Below are positions 11,725 to 22,801 of a stretch of DNA of 64,000 nucleotides, one piece after another (the stretch's first letter is position 1; each line of letters begins with the position of its first letter). The notes under the pieces are model-generated. The model did not search any database. It was given only the letters and a program-made list of their open reading frames with translations, and was not told the origin of the DNA. The stretch lies in contig NC_087082.1 of the NCBI RefSeq assembly GCF_026151205.1, forward strand, positions 3,564,001-3,628,000, in the 5' to 3' direction. Made by a program: the position numbers and the translations under genes. The DNA comes from Bolinopsis microptera (taxonomy: Eukaryota > Ctenophora > Tentaculata > Lobata > Bolinopsidae).

Positions 11725-12471
11725 ATGGAAACTATACTGGCCGGTAAACTAGCCACTCTGAACTCACTTGGTCCTCGCCTGGACAGTCTCCAAATTACTG
11801 ATCCAGCGCTTATAGAACTTAAATTTATTTTAAATACTGTGATTACGCAGCTTATCGAGGTTAAGACCGACCTTGTTATTTCGTCTATCACTCAGCAGGA
11901 AAGTTTTATCCGTACTGCCAAAACTGAGCAGTATAGTCGACGAAATACGTGTGTTGTTGTTGGATTAAAGGTTGATGCATCTGAATCAAATAATACACAC
12001 AGTAAGCTTGCTGATAATGTTTGTAAAACTCTTTCTACGGTGTCAGGTACCCCGGTTAAGCCGACAGATTTATCTGCCGTACATCGTAATGGCAGTGGTA
12101 AAACACAGTCGCAAGAGGGTCGTTCTACCCGATCTAATAATAAAACCCCTCCGTCGGTCACCGTTTGTTTCTATAACAGTAATTTGAAGGATAAAATTAT
12201 GCAAAACTTCTCAAACTTTGACTCATCAGCTGATAAGCCACGTGATGTCAGACTTTATCAATCGTTAACTAAGTTCTATTCTGATCTCAAGACCCAAATA
12301 TCTGGTCTAGTTGAGTCTAGTCTAGGTAAGAACAAGGTTCGTTGGATCCACTGGAGATCGCAGTCTGCTGGTTTAGTCGTAAAACTGAAAGATAGCAATC
12401 AAACCGTCATCAAGAGTATCTTCTGCTTTGATGATTTCAAGAAGCAATTTCAATCTCTAAACCTAAACTAG
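11725..12471 (+). CDS. LINE L ORF1, nucleic-acid-binding protein
   Basis: A 248-residue ORF1 of LINE L. Such proteins coat the element RNA in the retrotransposition particle. Visible features are an N-terminal helical stretch with regular leucines and isoleucines (ETILAGKLATLNSLGPRLDS onward), then the AKTEQYSRRNTCVVVGL block. That block is the usual start of the RRM-like fold in L1/CR1-type ORF1 proteins (E-x-YSRR-x-x-hydrophobic). The C-terminal part is lysine/arginine rich with WIHWRSQSAGLVVKLKD. No CCHC knuckle is seen. The frame is intact. It is not a host gene: it lies between the 5' end of LINE L and its ORF2. Confidence 0.8.
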   Translation: METILAGKLATLNSLGPRLDSLQITDPALIELKFILNTVITQLIEVKTDLVISSITQQESFIRTAKTEQYSRRNTCVVVGLKVDASESNNTHSKLADNVCKTLSTVSGTPVKPTDLSAVHRNGSGKTQSQEGRSTRSNNKTPPSVTVCFYNSNLKDKIMQNFSNFDSSADKPRDVRLYQSLTKFYSDLKTQISGLVESSLGKNKVRWIHWRSQSAGLVVKLKDSNQTVIKSIFCFDDFKKQFQSLNLN

Positions 12472-13165
12472 TCAGATTTCGATATTTTCTTAATTCTCCA
12501 TGGTTCTATCAGCTAACCATTTGATTCACTAATACAGTTTTGATCTCTATAGTTTACCGCTTGGAACTGTCTAATACGGTTTAAACTACGATTTTTAGAT
12601 TATTACGGTGCTAACTATACCACACGTTATTGACCGCTTGATTACGTCACTAGCTTTTATTGCGTCACCCGATGTCTTGTTTTCCCGCGCTGGTCGTATT
12701 ATTGTGAGTTTTTATCTACATTTTATCATCATTTAATCATTTAGTTTTTCACCCTCTGTCTATTGTTGAACAACCTTATCTACTTTACTGCCCGTTTAAT
12801 CACCATTTTCACCATCTTTTCCCATTAAGTTGATATCTAATCTGACATTTTATCTTTTCATCGCTGAAAAACTTAAATATGAAAATCTTATTTCTGATCG
12901 ACAAGGTTCGAGCTATTTCAGCAAATTGTGGGGTTTTAAGGTTAAACCTTATAATTTCGCTTCAATAATTTATAAAAAGAAAAGAAAAGAAAAAGACAAA
13001 AAAAAAGAAAAAGAAAAAAATACATTGGTAAAAAAGTCGTAAAAAAAAAAAAAAAGAAAAAAGAAAAGTTGAATTAAATAGACAGTTTATGCAAAACATG
13101 TTTTAAAATAAAGTTTCCATTACTCAAGTGTACGTTAACATGGTTAGGGACTTGCTTTCGATACT

Positions 13166-14968
13166 ATGTCACATTCAATATCCCTTAAAACCAACGAGGT
13201 AAAACGTGAAAATTGTTACGTTTGCTCAAAGCACGTTTATCTTCATGATTCGGTAGTTGTCTGCTCACTTGACGGCAGAATTTATCATAGCAGATGTTTT
13301 AAGATTGACAATTACTCCGCATCGGAGATTCGTAGATATGACGATTGGTATTGTCCTCTCTGTTGCAGAGAGATGTTTCCATTTTTTGATGATACCACTG
13401 ATTCAAATGTTGATAATTCAAACCAAATGTTTTGTGTTCAATGTAGTAGAATAATCTCACAAAGGCGTGATAAAATTACTCACTGTACTATCTGTTTGAA
13501 TGCAGCCCATGCTAGCTGTATCTCTTCTATTTGTAACAAATGCGAGAATCATTCTCCTAACAATACTGATTGTACCGATAGCAGCTTATTCTTTAACCCT
13601 TATAACCAGGACTTTGATCAAGACAAGTTTGATTTCGATCAGGATGAAGTTGAAGAGTTTTGTTCAACTTTTTCAGTTGCTTCGGCTATTTTGAACGACT
13701 GTGCTTGTATTACACCAAAACCTGACACTGTAAAATCGTTATCAAATGCACGTTCCTTTACTAGTAAACACACTAATTTGTATTATCACAACATCGATGG
13801 TTTTCAAACTAATTTTACCGAATTTCTTAATCAACAACTGATATTTAAAGGTATTGATTTTCAGTTTTATTGCTTTGTTGAAACTAATTTACATGAAGGT
13901 GTGCCTCATGATTATAATATCACCGGTTTTTCTGCTGAACATTTATTTGCTATCGAAGGTAAAAGGAAAGGCTCAGGTATCTCGATTTTCTTTCGTGACA
14001 GTTGTTCCTTTAAACGTAGCCGTGACCTAGATATCCGTAACAGTTATTTTGAATGTTTGGGTGGGTCTTTTGTAACTGATGTTGGCAAATGTTTTTTAAT
14101 CGTTTTGTATCGATTCAATAAATCTGCTAATGATGAATTTTTCACCAAGCTTAACAATATCATTGAAAAGTACGCGCATGGTCCGTGCATTGTACTCGGG
14201 GACTTTAATTTTAACTGTTTTAATCATGAAACTGATTCGTCAGTGTCGCGTTATTGTGAACTCTTTTTTAATTTCGGTATGTCTCCGCTAGTTAGCAGGA
14301 AGACTCACACATTTCGTGGAGCAACTACTTTAATTGATCAGATCTGGTCGAATTATTTTACTGAGGACACGAGTACATATGTTATAGATAATTCTATTTC
14401 CAATCACAGACCTTTAGTACTCTCAGTTCCACTCAATCTTAATTCGTACGCTGACAATAACTCTGGGGGTGATAATGGCACTAAACCCTTTTTACTTCAC
14501 AATGTTTCCCCTGAAAATTATGAAAAGTTTGGTGTTGAGTTTAATTCTTATTTTGCTAACTTTACTAATTTGATTGCCAACAACCCAGATTCAGTAAACT
14601 CAGCTGTATCAGCGCAATCTTGCTTTACAGATTTCTTCACTACATTCAAACAATTGTATTTTGAACATATTGTGGAAGAAATTGACTTGAATAGTAGTAA
14701 GCGTAATCACTACTTCAAACCTTGGATTACAATAGCTATTGCCAAGTCCTGTATGACCAAAAATACGCTGTATAATGCATGGGTTAATTCGAGAGGTTCT
14801 CCGAATGAAACCATAGCCATGACTGTTTATAAGTCATATCGCGCAAAACTACGTGATATTATAAGATTTCGAAAAAGTTGTTATTTTCGTGATAAATTCA
14901 CCCGTGCTTCTGGCAATATCAAAAAATGCTGGCAAATTATCAACGAGATAAGATGTAAAACAAACTAA
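13166..14968 (+). CDS. LINE L ORF2, zinc fingers plus endonuclease (frame ends early)
   Basis: The first 600 residues of LINE L ORF2. Residues 17-70 form a PHD-like finger (CYVC, HSRCF, WYCPLCC). A second cysteine cluster follows at about 90-125 (CVQC, CTIC, HASC, CNKC). The apurinic-type endonuclease domain runs from about 205 to 430: YHNIDGFQTN, FVETNLHE, the catalytic GDFNFN and the terminal SNHRPL. A linker to the reverse transcriptase follows. The frame stops at 14968 and continues in another frame (ENGQLIRERRVICTHFNKYF...), which indicates an indel. PHD-type fingers at the N-terminus of ORF2, rather than ORF1, are unusual. Confidence 0.8.
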   Translation: MSHSISLKTNEVKRENCYVCSKHVYLHDSVVVCSLDGRIYHSRCFKIDNYSASEIRRYDDWYCPLCCREMFPFFDDTTDSNVDNSNQMFCVQCSRIISQRRDKITHCTICLNAAHASCISSICNKCENHSPNNTDCTDSSLFFNPYNQDFDQDKFDFDQDEVEEFCSTFSVASAILNDCACITPKPDTVKSLSNARSFTSKHTNLYYHNIDGFQTNFTEFLNQQLIFKGIDFQFYCFVETNLHEGVPHDYNITGFSAEHLFAIEGKRKGSGISIFFRDSCSFKRSRDLDIRNSYFECLGGSFVTDVGKCFLIVLYRFNKSANDEFFTKLNNIIEKYAHGPCIVLGDFNFNCFNHETDSSVSRYCELFFNFGMSPLVSRKTHTFRGATTLIDQIWSNYFTEDTSTYVIDNSISNHRPLVLSVPLNLNSYADNNSGGDNGTKPFLLHNVSPENYEKFGVEFNSYFANFTNLIANNPDSVNSAVSAQSCFTDFFTTFKQLYFEHIVEEIDLNSSKRNHYFKPWITIAIAKSCMTKNTLYNAWVNSRGSPNETIAMTVYKSYRAKLRDIIRFRKSCYFRDKFTRASGNIKKCWQIINEIRCKTN

Positions 14969-15611
14969 CATTTCCAGATTACATCTCTGAGAACGGTCAA
15001 CTTATACGTGAACGTCGTGTTATCTGTACCCACTTTAACAAGTATTTCACTTCTATCGCTGATAAACTTAACGAGAAGAAGTATGATGATAATTCTAACC
15101 CAGTCCTGGTCCCTGATTTTCGTGACTTTCTACATTCTCCTGTTACAAACACTATCTTTCTTAAACCCATAGTATTTTCTGAGATTAGTGAGATTATTCG
15201 TAAACTTAACAGCAACAAGTCATCAGATTTCTCTCCTAGAATTCTTAAGTTATTTAATTATCAGTTTTCCACCATTCTTACTCATCTTTTTAACAACTGT
15301 ATGAACAACTCATTATTTCCTTCGGAACTTAAAATTGCCAAAGTTTTACCGCTTTTTAAAAGTGGTGACCGTAACTCTGTTTCAAACTATCGACCAATTT
15401 CTATACTTCCAGTTTTTTCCAAAATCTTTGAAAAGCTGATACAGTCAAGGTTAATTTCGTTTTTTACAAAGGAAAATGTTCTCCACGAGGGTCAGTTTGG
15501 ATTCAGAAGTGGGCGTTCGACCATACAGGCACTTAACACGTCTATCTGCAACATTTTAAAAAGTCTGGATCAGAAAAATCACACTTTAGCTATCTTTATA
15601 GATAAATAAAT
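14969..15611 (+). pseudogene. LINE L reverse transcriptase, first part
   Basis: Continuation of ORF2 after a frame break. It encodes the RT N-terminal blocks: LPLFKSGDRNSVSNYRPISI, EGQFGFRSGRST and the start of block A (LAIFID), where the sequence is cut by the insertion of LINE M at 15611. The second part resumes at 18067 with YSKAFDTIKHS, so the split lies inside the catalytic palm. Confidence 0.85.
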
Positions 15612-15617
15612 AAATAA

Positions 15618-17070
15618 ATCTAAGTAAACTATAGGTAAAAATATAATATTAATCATAAGCTAAAATGTACTAATCTTTGTATTCTAAATGGGGAAAAAGA
15701 AGAAACATTGTCAGTCAGTCGAGAAAATTGTCAGTCAGGCTATATGGCAGCTTTGTAGATGTTGTGACTATGCTAGTAGTGGTCCCAGGCTTGCGACTGG
15801 AATTGCGGTGTTAAATCGATTTAATGGTACCAACGATCCACCTCCCACTTGTTGTTTGGTACTTAGCATTAATAGTGTTAGCTGTAGCCATTTATAGCAA
15901 GAATCTTAAAACTAAAGGGGATGACAAGGAAAAGAGGAAGGAAAAAGAATAACGGGACAAACAATTAATTAAAGTATTTATAGGAGCATTAGATATTGTA
16001 ATTACAAGCTTCAATAATAAATCACTGACTAAAACTTCTAATTAAAATGACACTTGGTACGCTCGCCCATTTTCACTGGTCAGTCTGAACTTCGGTTTAG
16101 CACGTTGTACACTTATTCACCTAAGTTTCAGAATTTGTTCAGTTTAGCAGAGTTAGTACCCGTGTTTCAATAAATCAAAAGATATCAGGGGAGTTCTTTA
16201 ATAATGTTACGGTCATCTAGAATACCGAACTTCCTGAAAACGTTATCATATTTCCTCAGACAACGTTTAATGCCTTTAATCAGTCTATCACGGCTATATC
16301 CTCTATCAATTAGAATTTTGAATATTTTGTGAAGATGGGAGGTAAAGATATCCAATCTAGTGCAAACATTACCATATCTAAGAACTTGACTTGAAAAAAC
16401 GTTGTAGCCAACCTCGGTTGGGATGTTACTGTGAGGAAATGTAAGGGATACAACATGAAAATTAAAATCATCAGTTTTGTTATACACTGATATTTCTAGT
16501 CCTTCTGTGGAAATATTAATATTTAAATCAAGGTAGTTAATGATTTTATTATTGGAACCAGCTCGCTCCATCTCCAATGAATTAGGATAAATATCTTTAA
16601 TCAATTTATGAAAGTAAAGGTAGTTAATAATAGATAAATCGTCAACATATCGTTTATTATTGGATAATATCTTTGCTAATCCCATTTTCTTTTCCTGAAG
16701 TAAACGTTTCATATAATTAAATTCCTTTTTGCCAACAGTGAGATCAGCTATAGGGGAACTTGAATTTCCACCCATAGGAATACCCTTGGTTTGTATGAAT
16801 ACAATCCCACCGAAGACGACATAAGTGTTATAAATAATAAATTTAACAGCCTCTTTTAGGTCATCTTGACTAAAGCAGGCATGAGAATCATAGGTTTTAT
16901 TGGAAAAGAAACATGTATTACTGTCTCTTTTAGAAATACAAATATATCTATTACGGTCTGAAAATATTAAATCAACAACTTCATTAATCATATTCTCTAC
17001 TTCAATCAAGTCTAATCTGGTATAAAGAGTAGTAAAATCATATACTTGTATATTATAAACATCGCTATTT
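15618..17070 (-). mobile_element. Penelope-like element PLE1, 5' truncated copy
   Basis: A 1.45-kb copy of the PLE with complete 3' region and the C-terminal 295 or so residues of the RT (16185-17070). It includes block A (DFTTLYTRLDL), KGIPMGGNSSSPIADL and the catalytic RYVDDL. It is nearly identical to PLE2: I see one substitution in the ORF (gagaatc/gacaatc), an 8-base difference near 15913 (ccccacta present only in PLE2) and one change in the 204-bp 3' block. It is truncated at 17070 and flanked on both sides by aataaataaat-type repeats, so it appears to have landed in the microsatellite tail of LINE M. Confidence 0.85.
15824..15952 (+). CDS. Small hydrophobic ORF antisense to the PLE1 3' region (speculative)
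   Basis: A 42-codon plus-strand frame with one clear membrane helix (LPLVVWYLALIVLAVAIYS) and a lysine-rich tail (KGDDKEKRKEKE). It looks like a single-pass microprotein, but it is short and antisense to the retroelement. In the PLE2 copy (ATG at about 20363) the 8-base ccccacta difference gives a stop after the helix. No known family recognised. I list it because the composition is unlike random AT-rich sequence; it may still be chance. Confidence 0.2.
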   Translation: MVPTIHLPLVVWYLALIVLAVAIYSKNLKTKGDDKEKRKEKE

Positions 17071-18066
17071 AATAAATAAATAATAAATAAATAATAAATA
17101 AAGTCAATTTTTACAGCACAGCAATATATATCTAAATATCAGATCCTCTGTAATCATAATGTATAAAAAAAGGAGCTTTTCTCTGTGCTGAAGGATGAAT
17201 CAAGGCAGATCATGGTTCTGTTAGCAGGCCACCCTAGTTATGGACAATACATATATATAAAATAATTAAATTATAATTTTAAAATTGTGTCAAGATTGAA
17301 CTAAAACATAACTCAGGGTAAAATAGACGTATTCCCTTCGTCAAATTAACTATTTACAATACTAAACTTAAACGAACTCCGGGTAAAATAAACGTAATCC
17401 CTTTGTCAAACTTGCTATTTACAATAAGTTAATAAATTAATACGGTTGAAAATTATTTCATATTCAATAACAATGTAGCATCAATATAATTGATACAAAT
17501 GAGGAGCATACAGTGAGAATTGCACATAACAGGAGGACTGGAGGTATGGAGCAATAATGATTGACAGTGCACCTTTCCACTGATGTTCCTAATTTCCTGC
17601 AATAGCTTAATAGGCATGGAAATACTTTGATTGCAGGGGATAGATTGGATTCACTTATGTACTGAGATAACTTAACCGAAATAACATAACTGCCTAGATA
17701 CATTGGCTAGTGTTGGGTGGGATCATGAATTTATCGTAAGAGTTATCCCCTTGGTAATTCTCATCAGTTAGCAACATATTCATAAGAGTTTCTTTGTATA
17801 ACTTAGAAAATTTCTTAACGTCGTCACACTCTCTAAGGGACTTTGGTAATATGTTCCAGGCCTTAGTTCCTAGATAGTTAAACTCCTTGTGAGATCTTGA
17901 TTTAGGAGTATAAAGATTGCAGTTTTCTGCCTCACGTGATCCACCAGAAATATACGAGAATTTCCCGATAAAATGCTTTGGACATGTTTCATTGATTATA
18001 CGGTACATATATGAGCTAAGATGAACCTGTCGTCTCAAATGGAGAGGAAGCCATCCCATATTTTTG
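17071..18066 (-). mobile_element. LINE M, 5' truncated fragment
   Basis: A minus-strand LINE fragment inserted in LINE L. It encodes only the RT C-terminal domain (18059-17694, 121 residues): WLPLHLRRQVHLSSYMYRI, then SRSHKEFNYLGTKAWNILP, the pattern typical of CR1/L2-type ORF2 tails. A 590-bp 3' UTR follows, ending in an (AATAA)n-type tail at 17103-17071. PLE1 is inserted in that tail, and further tail repeats appear at 15604-15617. The likely target duplication is tatagat/tatacat. Confidence 0.75.
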
Positions 18067-19321
18067 TATACATTACTCTAAAGCTTTTGATACTATCAAA
18101 CATTCTATTTTACTTCAAAAGCTGTATCATTACGGAATTAGAGGGAAGGCTAATGAACTTCTTGCAAGCTATCTTACAGGAAGATCTCAATATGTTCATT
18201 TTGATCAGGACACTTTTTCCGATTGTCTCCCTATAACTTGTGGCGTCCCCCAAGGCTCTGTCCTGGGTCCACTACTTTTTATTCTGTATATAAATGACGT
18301 AACATCTTGTCAATGTACTTGTGACAATACTGCAGTCTGTACGAGCAATTGTGCAGATAGAAACTTGTTCGTCTTATTTGCAGACGACTGCAATACGTTT
18401 ATTACAAATGAAACTCTGGGTGGTGCTTTTGAAAAAGCGAACGCACTTCTTTGCAATCTTAAATCTTATATTGATGCCAACTACCTTCATATTAACCTTA
18501 CTAAATCTAAATTCATGCTCTTCAGAACAACTCGCTCGAAGCCTAATTTTGAGGCTGATAATTATACTTTGACCTATGATGGCTACAATTTACAGCGAGT
18601 TAAATGTATCAAGTTTCTGGGGGTGTTTATTGAGGAGTCGCTAAATTGGTCAGATCATATAAACTATATCGGGAAGAAGGTTTCCAAAGTTAATGGTGTG
18701 CTTTATCAACTTCGTAAAACCGCCCCTAAAATGTTAAGAATTGCTATTTTTAATGCACTCGTACAGTCGCATCTTTCCTATGGGATCACGGTTTGGGGAA
18801 GCAGCACAGCAACTAATAAGTTGAATAAACTTTTTATCAATCAAAAAAAGGCATTAAGAAATGTGTTCGGGATTCGCAGAGTTAACAAACATCAGCAAGG
18901 AAATACGAAGCGTGTTTTCAGTGAAAACAAAGTGCTTACCGTGTATGGACTTTATCATAAATTTATTCTCACTGAGGGATTTCAGGTAGTGCATGCTGGT
19001 GGTTACCCAACGTTACTAAGAAAACACTTTCAAACTTCAGCTGTTAATGATAAACGGCTTATTTGTCCTAGAGTGTATTATAAAGATAATATGCACAACA
19101 TGTTATACGCTGTTCCCAGAATCTGGAATGCTGTTAACAACTCAAGTTATCTCACTAGAAATATCACCACAATTTCATCCTTCAAGAACAATATTAAGCA
19201 GTTCATTCTCATGTACCAATCTAATGGTTCAAATAACACATGGGAACCATCCAATCTTGATGCGCAAACATTTTTTGTCACTGCATCTAAGAACCCCGAG
19301 TCATACTCAGTTACACGTTAA
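18067..19321 (+). pseudogene. LINE L reverse transcriptase, second part
   Basis: The remaining RT of LINE L: end of block A (YSKAFDTIKHSILLQ), CGVPQGSVLGPLLFILYIND, the catalytic LFADDCNTF, FLGVFIEESLNWSDHI and the C-terminal domain (YHKFILTEGFQVVHAGGYPT, RIWNAVNNSSY). A break near 18280-18370 needs a frame change between the VPQG block and FADD, so this part is also damaged. It stops at 19321. Confidence 0.85.
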
Positions 19322-19663
19322 CACCATGCATGTTGTTACCATATTGCATGTTTTTGATATTTTGGCATGTGACTGCATGTACATTTACATGTTCAAATTG
19401 GACATTTTTTAGATTCTTATTCAAGCTGGGTAATTCCGACTGCATGTGCATGTTCATGTTCAATTTGTGACAATTCTTATTCAGTGTGTGTGATCATTTG
19501 AGCTGCGTTTTTAGCTGTTTTACCTTGCTTAATGTTCTATTTTGAATCTTAAATTACCCCCTGAGGGGCATAGCTCCAACACTTCCCCCTCATTAAACGC
19601 CCCGTTTCTTTACTATGTGGGGGTTTGATAACCCCACCATTTTCCGTAACCTTATTTCAGCAG

Positions 19664-19719
19664 CTTTTCTCACTTGGTGTCGCACAGTACATGTATTGTG
19701 CGACACCGGGTGAGAAGAG
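19664..19719 (+). other. Long hairpin in the LINE L 3' UTR
   Basis: Arms 19664-19686 and 19697-19719 pair along about 23 bp with 2 mismatches; the inner 11 bp (ggtgtcgcaca / tgtgcgacacc) are perfect, with a loop of about 10 nt. LINE RTs of several clades recognise 3' stem-loops, so this may be the RT-binding structure. Role is inference. Confidence 0.6.
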
Positions 19720-21060
19720 TCAAACGGGGTTCGAGATGCTCGGGTTTAAGATCACCAGATTACCTGATCTTACTGGAAGTCACAACTTTGACACTACGCC
19801 TAAAGCATGGACGCATACGGGAAAACTCTCTGCATCCTGATGCTGACTATTCCCTCATCTTTCTCACTGATAGCAAATTTATCCCTACTCTGCTATGACT
19901 ACTAAGTTACTGCCTACTACTCTAGTTACCCTGTCTTGACTACCTTTTGATTGGGAAGCTAGTTGAACTTTATTATTTTATTATGGACACATTGGATCTC
20001 TGTTAATAACAATTTTTGACATCTGTTGTAATACAGTAATGTATGTGATTTTCGCGTTTTTCCTCATTTATTCTGATCATGGATATTGATTGATACTAAG
20101 ATTTTCACATTTATGAGAGTTTTTGAATTTTGGTCGCGTAATTTTGATTTTATTTGATTTTTGAACAAAATCTTTATTTAATTAGATTTCACTTTGTTTT
20201 TGACCAGTGGCTTACAAGCTTCTGGGTCCTGTTTTGAATTTTTTGGAGTGGATTGTTAGGGCCCTGGCATTTGCCGACAAAGCGGTTTTTATTTTTATGT
20301 TTTATAATCCTGTTGATTTGTATATACCGTTTTGAAAATTTTTCAAATCTAAATCTAATCTCTAATGGTACCAACGATCCACCTCCCACTTGTTGTTTGG
20401 TACTTAGCATTAATAGTGTTAGCTGTAGCCATTTATAGCAAGAATCTTAAAACTAAACCCCACTAAAGGGGATGACAAGGAAAAGAGGAAGGAAAAAGAA
20501 TAACGGGACAAACAATTAATTAAAGTATTTATAGGAGCATTAGATATTGGGGGGGGGTGTAACCCAAAAAAACCCAAAAAAACCCAATCCCAGTATTACC
20601 TTTTTCAGGGTAGGAGTTGGGTTTTTTTGGGTTTTTTACAAATTTTTCATTTGAAGGAAATAAAATCATGTAGGCACCTAGCAAAACAATTATCACTACA
20701 ACATTGAACAATAGATATAATCGCTTAAATATCACCCAGTATTTTATTCACTGATGTGCTCAGAAGAAGTTGGCCATCCAGATATGATATCAGCCATATG
20801 TAATGCTCACTTCGATGGCCATGGCAAATTGAGTTAGTAGGAACGCAACTCACTGATGACCCCAACCCTGACCGCAACCGGTACGAGAGGAATAAAGCCT
20901 TTCTTCTCACCTTCACGATCTCTTTTTCCGTTTTCCTGATCATCCGCTTAACGAGAAACCATGCTCTATTTCCAACTGAAAGAATCTTGCAGTTACCATC
21001 AGCTGCATGATCACATGTGTTATTAAGTGATATCTTCGCTTGTTTATGGCCCTGGAGTCG

Positions 21061-21943
21061 CTAAAATCTTGACTGGGATGGCATTCGATCTCGCCCTCCA
21101 TTGAGGCAAACCTCAACAGCCGTATCATGATGCAGAGCATCACCATACACAGTTACTATTTTCGCCCATTCCTCTGATGAGTCAATATCCTCAACTTCCT
21201 CTTCTTCATCATCTGTTTCCGCTTCGTCACTCTCTGCTCCGTCAGACGATGGTTGGAAAGCCTCCCCTTCAAAGTTACAGTGTTCTTGAAGGAGTTCTCT
21301 ACCCCTTGAGACTCCCTTCTTCATAGCTTGTAACAATCTTGGGATTGAAGTATCTTTACCTCTAAATAGTTTCTCTGCTTTCGGATGCGGTATAACAAGC
21401 TTGTTGCGAGAGTGGGCAACTGTTACAGGGATCAAACTTTTGCTGAGTGCATCAAGCTCGAGGGAACGGTTTGATTTGCCCATGCCAACCAACATATCCT
21501 TAGAACACAGATTAGTTCTAATGCCTGCATGGAGGCCTATGCGCAGGAAAGCATAAAGTTTGCTCGCAGGCATCGGATGTAAACAGCCAGGGCATAAAGT
21601 GTTGATAACTGTTGTCAGCTGTTACACTGAGAATGTACAGCATCAGACCCTCGACTGTAATAATCGCATCATCAAAATTTTTACAAGTAGGCAGGTGGTC
21701 TTTCAATGGTTGTGTGAACTGTGAAGCGTAGGTGGCCCAAGGCGTCACCGCTGGATAGAAGCTGGGTGGAAGCCCTGGTCTGATGTGAGGCTCCCAGAAC
21801 TTTGAAAAGGGGTATCCTGCTGGTGCCCTCTTCCAGACACTCATCGGACAGCTACCTCCGCGTGGCGAAGACTGGATACTGGACAGGGGGTCCAGGCTAA
21901 AGGCAGGACGGTCGACGGGAGACATTGAGCCCCGGAAGTTCAA
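21061..21943 (-). pseudogene. Broken coding remnant inside the G-run element
   Basis: Two overlapping minus-strand frames (21518-21943, then 21061-21573) fit one protein with a frameshift near 21570: ...WLFTSDACEQT / AFLRIGLHAGIRTNLCSKDM. The tail has a strongly acidic stretch (SDEAETDDEEEEVEDIDSS). I do not recognise the family; its place inside a transposon suggests a transposon-borne protein. It is disrupted and probably not functional. Confidence 0.4.
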
Positions 21944-22801
21944 TAATTTGATCTATTGACTCCTTAACTCTTGGTCTACAAGAGGCTTTGAGACTCGTAA
22001 ATCTTTACTGTGGATTGCACAGTAGCTAAAGAGGTGTTGGCTGTTACCCTGTTCAACCTAGTCTACTATGACCCAGCTAGACTGGACCACACTCTGGTAG
22101 TCAGGATATGGCTCCCTATGCCCGGGGTACCGGGTAACGAGGTAGTCAGGGGAAGGGTTAGTCCCCGCTAAAGTGTAGCTCTGTTCTCACTTCTCACTCT
22201 AACCTCCTTATGCTTTGGGATAAAATCGGAAAGTCCCACACTGGAGCAGGTGACGATTGGGTAAGGATTACAACTGATGCTGTTGGGTAGAAAAAGGAAA
22301 TGTCACATTTGTCTTGTATAGCATATGTTCGTGTAATTACATGCTCAAGATACCCAAGATATTATGGTGAGAGTTAAAGATGACTATTGTTCAAGCGGAT
22401 GCCCTTAACCTTTTAGTGGCGCAAGAGTTAAGAACACAATCCACTGCCAATGTGCAGGGGACTGCACAGGATTGTGAGCCAACTGAAAAGTCAAGATGAA
22501 GTTTATCAACAGCTTAAGGGTTAAAGCCCCTTATTTTTCTAGTGGAAGTGGTTGCCGGGGTAATTACGCTGCTATTACAGAAGCTAATGACTCGGTCTCC
22601 ACACGACAACCTATTTCTACAGAAAGTCAAACAAGAAAACATCAAAAAAATATGAACATCAATTGCATTGTATCATGTAACCATCTGGAGAAACGCAGCT
22701 GGCGCTTCTAATGGGAGAGTAGGAATCATCTTGACGAGGACAGCATATGAGGCTATAAGTCTTATAAAGTTATAAAATCTTACAGCGCAAGGATCCTCAC
22801 C

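Larger units (their letters stand above)
11546..20364 (+). mobile_element. LINE L (CR1/L2-like), inserted in PLE2 and itself interrupted
   Basis: A plus-strand non-LTR retrotransposon with 5' UTR, ORF1 (11725-12471), ORF2 (from 13166) and a 1-kb 3' UTR. It sits inside the PLE2 3' region with a short target duplication, taatg, at each side (about 11541-11545 and 20360-20365). Its RT is split at 15611/18067 by LINE M plus PLE1; the flanks tatagat and tatacat look like a 7-bp target duplication with one change. ORF2 has a frame break near 14968, so this copy is dead. An A/AAAG-rich tract lies at 12970-13065 between the two ORFs. Confidence 0.85.

Noticed and set aside
11342-15825. 204-bp direct repeats as LTRs or as a target duplication of LINE L
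   Set aside because: They carry no LTR signals; in PLE1 the block is continuous with the PLE 3' region, so they are two copies of one PLE 3' end, one cut off by LINE L.
15621-15825. 3' transduction of host flank by PLE1
   Set aside because: Once LINE L is removed from PLE2, the block is part of the element in both copies; no host origin is needed.
15688-15897. 69-codon plus-strand ORF starting MGKKKKHCQ as a gene
   Set aside because: It crosses from the 204-bp block into another part of the PLE 3' region and has no recognisable domain; the same start in the 11.4-kb copy runs into LINE L.
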